Of a stretch of DNA of 64,000 nt, positions 57,613 through 64,000 are shown piece by piece; position 1 is the stretch's first letter; every line of letters starts with the position of its first letter. A model generated the notes under the pieces. That model worked only from the letters and a program-made list of their open reading frames with translations, did not search any database and was not told where the DNA came from. Source of the DNA: Opitutales bacterium. GTDB lineage: Bacteria; Verrucomicrobiota; Verrucomicrobiia; Opitutales; UBA953. The stretch is from NCBI GenBank assembly GCA_030725715.1, contig JANRFG010000032.1, forward strand, positions 62,001-126,000, written 5' to 3'. Both the position numbers and the translations under genes were made by a program.

Positions 57613-58953
57613 TTATCGCGGTGTCGCCGAACAGGCGGGGTCCGCCTTGGTGGGCAGCGTCGCGTTCCATTCCAACGCGAGCTGGGTCAGGCGGGCGACG
57701 ACCTCGGGGTGTTCCTTCGCCTGATTTTTGGCCACATCTTCAGCGCGGTTTGCTGGTAGGTTGTAGAGTTCGGAACGCTTTCCGTCGAAGGTGGTGACCA
57801 GTTTCCAGTCTCCCTCGCGCACCGCCAGGTCAGGCCAGTAGTCCGCTTCTCTCTTGTTGCCGCTGATGCGCCAGAAGATGGGCCGCGTGCGCCGAGCCGC
57901 TTCGCCCTTCAGGGCCGGCAGCAGGTTATCGCCGTCGATTGCTTCGGGCGGGTTGATTCCGGCGATGGCGCAGAAGGTCGGGAGCAGGTCCACCGCCGTC
58001 AGCACGGTGGCGTCGTTTTTCAGACCGGCCGGCGCTCGGCCGGGCCACCGCACGATGAAGGGCACGCGGACGCCGCCTTCGAAGAGGCTGGTTTTCTGGC
58101 CACGCAATCCGCCGGTTTCGCCGACGTTATAGTGACCGCGATATTTCCCGGGGACGCCTTGGTCGCCCGCTTTGGGTTTCGCCGGGCCGTTATCGCTGGA
58201 AAAGACCACCAAGGTATCCTGGGCGATGCCGCACCGCTCCAGCGCATCGAGGATCAGGCCGACCTTATCGTCGCCATCGGTGATGACCGCGGCGTAGACC
58301 TGTTGCCGGGGTTCGAGGTGTTTCCATTGCGCCATGGCGTTGGCCGAAGGGCTGTGGGCCAGGTGGCTTTCGTGCAGCCACACGTTGACATAGAACGGGC
58401 GGTCTTTGTTCGCCTCGATGAACTTGATCGCCTGGTTCGGGATGTCATTTCCGTAGGGCCTGACTTTCGGCCCCGGCCCGTGATAGACGGCGGAGTCATC
58501 GAAACCATAGTCCGCCATGGTCGGGGTGCCTTCGCCCAGATGCCACTTGCCGAAGTGTCCGGTGCGATAACCCGCAGTCTTGAGCATGCGGGCAATCGTG
58601 GGCGCCCGGGGGTCCAGCCAGTCGGGCATCTCCGGCGGCTTGGTGACGCCGAAGACCGTGTTGATGCCGAAGCGACCAGGGAAACGCCCCGTCATGGCCG
58701 CCGCTCGGCTGGGGGAGCAGACCGGGCTCAGGACGTTGAACTGCTGGAAGTCGATGCCTTCGCTGGCCAGCTTGTCGAGGTGCGGGGTCTTCAGCCATGA
58801 GTTGCCATGACATGACAGGTCTCCCCAGCCCCAATCATCGGCGTAGATGAAGATGATGTTGGGTTTCGTGCGCTTCGTCGACGCGTCGGCCGCCGGCCAG
58901 GCGACCAGCGGGGCGAGCAGCAGGGCCGCGAGGAGGGTTAGGATAGGTCTCAT
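57613..58953 (-). CDS. Secreted type I sulfatase
   Basis: Start at 58953; KPNIIFIYADDWGWGDLSCHGNSW; CSPSRAAAMTGRF; FSSDNGPAKPKAGDQG. Confidence 0.95.
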   Translation of the reverse strand: MRPILTLLAALLLAPLVAWPAADASTKRTKPNIIFIYADDWGWGDLSCHGNSWLKTPHLDKLASEGIDFQQFNVLSPVCSPSRAAAMTGRFPGRFGINTVFGVTKPPEMPDWLDPRAPTIARMLKTAGYRTGHFGKWHLGEGTPTMADYGFDDSAVYHGPGPKVRPYGNDIPNQAIKFIEANKDRPFYVNVWLHESHLAHSPSANAMAQWKHLEPRQQVYAAVITDGDDKVGLILDALERCGIAQDTLVVFSSDNGPAKPKAGDQGVPGKYRGHYNVGETGGLRGQKTSLFEGGVRVPFIVRWPGRAPAGLKNDATVLTAVDLLPTFCAIAGINPPEAIDGDNLLPALKGEAARRTRPIFWRISGNKREADYWPDLAVREGDWKLVTTFDGKRSELYNLPANRAEDVAKNQAKEHPEVVARLTQLALEWNATLPTKADPACSATPR

Positions 58954-58969
58954 GGTCTGGTCCGAGGAT

Positions 58970-60469
58970 TTACTTCTGTTTTTTGGCTCGGCCTTTTCTG
59001 AGCGGTTCGGGCTCACCCTGGTCGCCGCCGAGTCGGATCATCGTGGGGTAGAGGGTGTCCCACCATTGGTCGTAAGACGCGGCGAGCTTGGCGGTCAGCT
59101 CCGGCCGTTCGGCCGCCAGGTCGTTCCGGCAGACCGGGTCTTTCTTCAGGTCGAACAGCGACCAGCGTCCGGGCGGCGTGACGCCCCAGTGGAACTGCGC
59201 GTCGGCTTTGGTGTAAGTCGCCGCGGTGGCGCCCGCTTCGACGGAACGCAGGGTGGTGCACTGGCTGGAGTATTGCTTGCAGGCTGGATCGTCGCACGGA
59301 CGGCTGCGCACGAGGAGGAGGTCGCCCGTCTGCACGGAGGCCATCGCATATTTATGCGCGGCCGCCAAGCCGCTGGGCCAGCGGCCGACATGATGGAACA
59401 GCAGGCGGTCGTCGTGCCAACTGACCGGCGACGCGGACTCAAGCAGCGGCCGGAGGGTGAAGCCTTCGAGTTTCGCGCCAAGTGCGGGCGGGAGGGCCGC
59501 GCCGGCGAGGTCGCAGAGCGTCGGGAGGACGTCCAGGTGGGCCGTCAGGTTCGACGACGTGTGTGGCTTCCATTTCCCGGCCCATTTCCAGAGGGAGATG
59601 GCGCGGGAGCCACCCTGCCAGATGGTGCATTTGCTGCCCCTCATGCCGGCGTTGAAGACATCCAGTCCGTGGGTCTGACCGTTGTCGTTCATGAAGACGA
59701 CGATCGTGTTGTCCTCCAGTTTACGCTCCCGGAGATGCTGCATCAGCCGTCCGAGGTTGTAGTCGAGGTTGGCGACCATGCCGAGATAGGCAGCCTCTTC
59801 ATCGTCCACCTTGCCGCGGAACGGCGCCGTGAATTCCTCGGGGGCGGCCAGGGGCGCATGGGGCGAATAGGTGGCGAGGTAGCAGAAGAAGGGGGCGTCC
59901 TTGCGCTCATCGATGAAGGCCATGGCCTCGTCGAAAAAGATGTCCTCCCGGTAGCCTTTCCGCGGCTCGCGCTTGCGGTTGCGGATCATGACCGGATCGA
60001 AGTGCACGTTCGGACCGCCGACATTGGTGGAGGACCATTCGAACCCGCGCTTCTCGGGAGCATAGTCGCCATCGCCGCCCAGATGCCACTTGCCGACGAA
60101 GCCCGTACGATAGCCTGCGGACCGCAGGAGCTGCGGCAGGAGGACGGCGTCCTTGTTCAGGTGTTCCCTCGGCAGGGTGGTGTGCGTGACGCCGTTGCGG
60201 AACTCGTGCATGCCCGTCAGGAGCGCCGCGCGCGTCGGCGAGCAGGACGGGCTCACGTAAAATTGATCGAAGCGCACGCTCTGGTCATGCAGCGCATCGA
60301 GGTGCGGGGTCTTGAGCAAGGGGTGCCCGTGGCGCCCCAGGTCGCCGTAGCCCTGATCGTCCGTCAGGATGAAGATGATATTGGGTTTCGGCGCGGTGCC
60401 TTCGGCGGCCCGGAGCACGGCCGACGGCGCGAGCAGCAGGGTGGAGAGGAAGAGGAAAATTAGCTTCAT
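58970..60469 (-). CDS. Secreted type I sulfatase
   Basis: KPNIIFILTDDQGYGDLGRHGHP; CSPTRAALLTGMH; MNDNGQTHGLDVFNAGMRGSK; C-terminus RKGRAKKQK. Confidence 0.95.
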   Translation of the reverse strand: MKLIFLFLSTLLLAPSAVLRAAEGTAPKPNIIFILTDDQGYGDLGRHGHPLLKTPHLDALHDQSVRFDQFYVSPSCSPTRAALLTGMHEFRNGVTHTTLPREHLNKDAVLLPQLLRSAGYRTGFVGKWHLGGDGDYAPEKRGFEWSSTNVGGPNVHFDPVMIRNRKREPRKGYREDIFFDEAMAFIDERKDAPFFCYLATYSPHAPLAAPEEFTAPFRGKVDDEEAAYLGMVANLDYNLGRLMQHLRERKLEDNTIVVFMNDNGQTHGLDVFNAGMRGSKCTIWQGGSRAISLWKWAGKWKPHTSSNLTAHLDVLPTLCDLAGAALPPALGAKLEGFTLRPLLESASPVSWHDDRLLFHHVGRWPSGLAAAHKYAMASVQTGDLLLVRSRPCDDPACKQYSSQCTTLRSVEAGATAATYTKADAQFHWGVTPPGRWSLFDLKKDPVCRNDLAAERPELTAKLAASYDQWWDTLYPTMIRLGGDQGEPEPLRKGRAKKQK

Positions 60470-60581
60470 GAGGAGAGGGTCGGGAAGATGGCGTGCTGGC
60501 TTGGGGGCGATGCGTATGCGCGGATCGCGGGTGCGGGGGTGGAGGCGGCCGGGGGACGTCCGCAGTCAGTCGGAAACCGAC

Positions 60582-61895
60582 TCAGCGGGCGAGCGTCTTC
60601 ACGCGCAGGCGGCGGTATTCCATCTGGCCGCGGTCGCCTTCGAGGCCGATCGGGCCCGTGGCGGGCAGCTTGAGGGCGGCTTCCAGGACTTCGCCGTTGC
60701 AGGTGGCGTGCGCGACGCCGCCCTTCACGACGACGACCAGTTCGTTCCAGTCCTGGGCCTTATACTGCTTCAGGTCCTTGTAAGGTCCGGCGACGAGGAA
60801 GTCGCGGCACTGGAGCTGCGGCTTGCGCAGGTAGACGCCGCTGTCGGCGTTAGGCGTGGCGCGGAATTCGAGACGCAGCTCGAAGTCCTCGGGGAATTCG
60901 CGGGTGGTCCAGAGCGCCTGGATGCGGCGTCCTTCGGCGGGCGTGGTGATCACGAGGCGTCCGTTGATGGCGCGGTAACGTCCGTCGGCGCTCTCGGTCC
61001 GGCCGTCGAAACATTGGTCGGCCTTCACTTCCACGAACAGCGGGGCGCCGGGCTTGGGCGCGCCCTTGCGGGGAGGCGTGGCGCGGTAGCCCCAACCGGT
61101 GAGGTCCTTGCCGTTGAAGAGGCTCACGAAGCCTTCCTCCGGCTTGAAGTCGTCGGCCTGGGTATCGAGGTGGCCGAGCGTGGCGAACACCGGACGGAGC
61201 GCCGAGGCCCACTTCGCATACCCGGCAGGGTTGAGGTGAAGCAGGTCGGGGAAGAGGGAGGGCAGGGCATCGCCTTCGGCGTTGGCGAAGAGGGCGTAGG
61301 TATCGAGCACCGTGAATTGCGGATCGCCCTTCACCGCGCCGGCGAAGTGTTCGTTGACGGCGAGGATGGTCTCCTTCGGGCGCTTCTTCGTGGCCGAGCT
61401 CGGGAAGATGCGGCAGACGATGACGGGCATCTTCGGGTCGTGGGCCTTGAGCGCGGCGACGATCTTCTGGAAATTCCGGCCGATGGCGTCGACCGGCACT
61501 TCGACCTCGATGTCATTGGTGCCCATCAGGAGCACGACGGCCTTCGGGTTGAGCGCGAGCACGTCCTCCTTGAGCCGGAGGAGCATGCCGCGGGTCGTGT
61601 CGCCGCCGATGCCGCGGTTGGCCAGTTTCATGCCTTCGAAGGCTTTCCGGAAATCCGTGCCCCAGCCTTGGGTGATCGAATCACCGAAGAAGACCACCGC
61701 GCCTTGGTCCTTGGGGACCTCCGTCGCCCATTGCGGGCGGATCATGTTCCACCGCTTCACATAGCCGTCATAGCGGCGCAGCGCGCCTTCGCCGGGCAGC
61801 GTGGCCTCGGCCGAGGGCGCGGGCAGGGCGAACGACGCGGGGTCGGCGGCGGTCAGCGAGAGGACCGAGAGCAGCAGGGCGAGGAGCGGGCGCAT
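60582..61895 (-). CDS. SGNH/GDSL hydrolase-DUF1080 fusion protein (secreted)
   Basis: MRPLLALLLSVLSLTAADPA; VVFFGDSITQGWGTDF; VVLLMGTNDIEVE; then FVSLFNGKDLTGWGYRATPPRKG...EDFELRLEFRATPNADSGVYLRKPQLQCRDF. Confidence 0.9.
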   Translation of the reverse strand: MRPLLALLLSVLSLTAADPASFALPAPSAEATLPGEGALRRYDGYVKRWNMIRPQWATEVPKDQGAVVFFGDSITQGWGTDFRKAFEGMKLANRGIGGDTTRGMLLRLKEDVLALNPKAVVLLMGTNDIEVEVPVDAIGRNFQKIVAALKAHDPKMPVIVCRIFPSSATKKRPKETILAVNEHFAGAVKGDPQFTVLDTYALFANAEGDALPSLFPDLLHLNPAGYAKWASALRPVFATLGHLDTQADDFKPEEGFVSLFNGKDLTGWGYRATPPRKGAPKPGAPLFVEVKADQCFDGRTESADGRYRAINGRLVITTPAEGRRIQALWTTREFPEDFELRLEFRATPNADSGVYLRKPQLQCRDFLVAGPYKDLKQYKAQDWNELVVVVKGGVAHATCNGEVLEAALKLPATGPIGLEGDRGQMEYRRLRVKTLAR

Positions 61896-61913
61896 GGGGA
61901 AGAGTTGGGCGGA

Positions 61914-63338
61914 TTATTTGGCGGCGGGTTTCCTGGCGGCGGGACTCAGGGGCTTAGGAAACTTGGGTTCGAGGCCGAGCCGACGGCAGTCGGCGTCCAT
62001 TTCATCGCTCCAAGCCGCATAGAGCTTCTTCAGCTCGGCCAGCTTGGCGGGCTCTTCGGTGGCGAGGTCGCGCTGTTCGCTGAGGTCGGTGGCGAGGTTG
62101 AAGAGCCGGTCTTGCGCGGGCTTTTGTCTGGGGCCGGGAGCGGCATCCCCTTCGGTGCTGTGGACGTATTTCCAGTCACCCTGACGCGCGGCGTAGTTGT
62201 TGCTCATCGTGCGGCTGCGCCAGAACAGGACGTCGTGCGGTGCGCCCGAGCGGACGCCTTTGATGAAGGGGAGCAGGTCCACGCCGTCGATGGCAGAGGC
62301 GTCGGCGCCGGCGGCCGCGAGCGCCGTGGCGCTGATGTCGAAGCTGATCGCAGGCTTCGCGTAGGTCGTGCCGGGCGCGATGACGCCGGGCCACTGCATG
62401 AGCATGGGCACGCGGATACCGCCTTCGAAAGTCTCGCACTTCGAGCCGCGCAGGGGCGTGTTGCGTGAGCCGTTGACGGCATTGCGCGTCGTCGGGCCGC
62501 CATTGTCATTGGTGAAGACGATGAGCGTGCGGTCGAACTCGCCCGTCTGCTCCAGTTTGGCGATCACCAGGCCCACGGCGTCATCCATCGCGCTGAGCAT
62601 GGCCGCATAGGTCTGGCGTTTGGGTTCGGTGATGCCGGGGAAGCGGGCCTTGTATTTCTCGGTCGCTTGCAAGGGCGTATGCACGGCGTTGAAGGCGAGG
62701 TAGAGGAAGAAGGGCTTTGCGTCCTTGGTTCGTGGTTCTTCGTTCTTGGTCGGGGAGCATCGCTCGACGAAGGCCGCCGCCTCTTCGCCGAAGGCGTCGG
62801 TCAGGTAGCGCTGTTCTTTCACTGGATCGCGATTGCGCAGGATGGGGGCGTTGTACTCGCCTTTTCCGTTCGGTTGGATGATGTATTGATGCCCGCCTCC
62901 GACGAAGCCGAAGAACTCATCGAAACCACGGTCCACCGGCGTGAAGCCCTGGGTCGAGCCGAGGTGCCACTTGCCGACCATGCCCGTCACGTAGCCCGCC
63001 GCTTTGAGCCGCTGCGGCAACGTATTGGCCTGCGCCGGCAGCGGCCCGCCGAGGTCTTCGATGCCGTAGCGATGCTGATACCGGCAGCTCAACAAAGCGG
63101 CGCGCGTCGGGGTGCAGAACGAACCGTTCGCATACGCATCGGTGAAGCGCACCCCTCGTGACGCCAGACGATCGATGTGCGGCGTCGGAATGTCTTTGCC
63201 GCCGTGGGCGCCGATGTCGGCATAGCCCATGTCGTCGGCGAGAATGACGATGATGTTGGGTTTCCGTAGGTCAGCGGCATGGAGCGCGGCCAGAGGCGCG
63301 AGGAGGAGAGTGGTGAGGACGACCAGGGGATTTTTCAT
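61914..63338 (-). CDS. Secreted type I sulfatase with atypical motif CTPTRAALLSCR and internal repeat-encoded insertion
   Basis: KPNIIVILADDMGYADIGAHGGKDI; CTPTRAALLSCRYQHRYG; VERCSPTKNEEPRTKDAKPFFLYLAFNAVHTP. Confidence 0.94.
   Translation of the reverse strand: MKNPLVVLTTLLLAPLAALHAADLRKPNIIVILADDMGYADIGAHGGKDIPTPHIDRLASRGVRFTDAYANGSFCTPTRAALLSCRYQHRYGIEDLGGPLPAQANTLPQRLKAAGYVTGMVGKWHLGSTQGFTPVDRGFDEFFGFVGGGHQYIIQPNGKGEYNAPILRNRDPVKEQRYLTDAFGEEAAAFVERCSPTKNEEPRTKDAKPFFLYLAFNAVHTPLQATEKYKARFPGITEPKRQTYAAMLSAMDDAVGLVIAKLEQTGEFDRTLIVFTNDNGGPTTRNAVNGSRNTPLRGSKCETFEGGIRVPMLMQWPGVIAPGTTYAKPAISFDISATALAAAGADASAIDGVDLLPFIKGVRSGAPHDVLFWRSRTMSNNYAARQGDWKYVHSTEGDAAPGPRQKPAQDRLFNLATDLSEQRDLATEEPAKLAELKKLYAAWSDEMDADCRRLGLEPKFPKPLSPAARKPAAK
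62723..62750. repeat. Intragenic heptamer array inside sulfatase gene
   Basis: CCTTGGT TCGTGGT TCTTCGT TCTTGGT in 7-nt register within the 61914..63338 CDS. Confidence 0.7.
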
Positions 63339-63346
63339 GGGGTGGC

Positions 63347-64000
63347 TTACTTCGATCCCTTGGCTTTTTGCTTCGATGCGGCAACGGGCTTTGCCGGAAA
63401 GCGTTTCACTTCCACGTCGTTCTTTTGCGGTTCGCCGGGGGTGGAGCGACCGTCGGTGATGAGTTTTTCGAGCAAGGTTTTCATCTCGGCGACCTTCTCC
63501 GGCATCGTGGCGGCGAGGTTCTTGGTCTCGCCGAGGTCATCCGCGAGGTCGTAGAGCTGCACGGGCTGCGATGGGTCGCCGCCTTTGCCCCAGCCGCCGG
63601 ACCCTGGGGCGGGGATGTATTTCCAGTTGCCGCTGCGCAGCGCAGGGACGCCCCCGATGGAGGCGCTCACCGCATTGCCGCGCACGGGTTGGTCGCCGCC
63701 CTTGAGCAGGGGCATGAGGCTCACGCTGTCTTCGCCGGCGTTGTCCGGTAGTCGGGTGCCGAGTAGCTCGGCGAAGGTGGCGAGGAAGTCGGACTGCTGC
63801 GCCAGTTGGCCGCAGACGCTGCCGGCTCGCACCTTGCCGGGCCAACGCACGATGAAGGGCACCCGATGTCCGCCTTCCCAGGCATCCGCCTTGGCGCCGC
63901 GCAGGGGGCCGCTCGGGTAATGACCCATCTTCTCCAGGTCCGAAATGCCGATGTAGGGTGCGCAGCCGTTGTCCGCGCTGAACAGGACGAGCGTATGGTC
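63347..64000 (-). CDS. Type I sulfatase, C-terminal part (5' truncated by window edge)
   Basis: Frame open to base 64000: DHTLVLFSADNGCAPYIGISDLEKMGHYPSGPLRGAKADAWEGGHRVPFIVRWPGKV; C-terminus ASKQKAKGSK. The catalytic Cys lies outside the window. Confidence 0.93.
   Translation of the reverse strand, partial: DHTLVLFSADNGCAPYIGISDLEKMGHYPSGPLRGAKADAWEGGHRVPFIVRWPGKVRAGSVCGQLAQQSDFLATFAELLGTRLPDNAGEDSVSLMPLLKGGDQPVRGNAVSASIGGVPALRSGNWKYIPAPGSGGWGKGGDPSQPVQLYDLADDLGETKNLAATMPEKVAEMKTLLEKLITDGRSTPGEPQKNDVEVKRFPAKPVAASKQKAKGSK

Noticed and set aside
60564-60582. AGTCGG-AAA-CCGACT hairpin as terminator
   Set aside because: Short stem lying directly at the 3' end of the minus-strand SGNH-DUF1080 gene but without a U-tract, so not supported as an intrinsic terminator.

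Overview
High-GC bacterial window, gene-dense, most likely from a Verrucomicrobiota/PVC-type genome. That assignment rests on gene families: DUF1501/DUF1549-DUF1553, DUF1552/DUF1592, DUF1080, CxxCH heme proteins and abundant sulfatases. From about 12.3 kb to the end nearly every gene is on the minus strand. The content is dominated by 12 type I (Cys-type) sulfatases, mixed with sialate esterases, alpha/beta hydrolases, SGNH and DUF1080 proteins, cytochrome-c-domain proteins and a few housekeeping genes: aspS, a DEAD-box helicase, an FeS-BCP-type photolyase and tRNA-Pro(GGG). No transposase, integrase, CRISPR array or rRNA was found. Two patterns not explained by ordinary annotation stand out. 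(1) Many intergenic regions carry degenerate tandem arrays of 6-, 7- or 8-nt units, usually as inverted pairs with the purine/G-rich arm 5'. One pair brackets a four-helix-bundle (S23/avd-like) gene that sits between the DUF1549/1553 and DUF1501 genes, so it looks like an inserted mobile cassette with non-coding relatives nearby. A similar 7-nt tract lies in frame inside a sulfatase gene. (2) All 12 sulfatases, and most other predicted secreted proteins, end in Lys or Arg, usually in a K/A/G-rich tail, which could be an uncharacterised C-terminal retention or sorting feature. All calls come from reading the sequence and translated ORFs; no database search was run.
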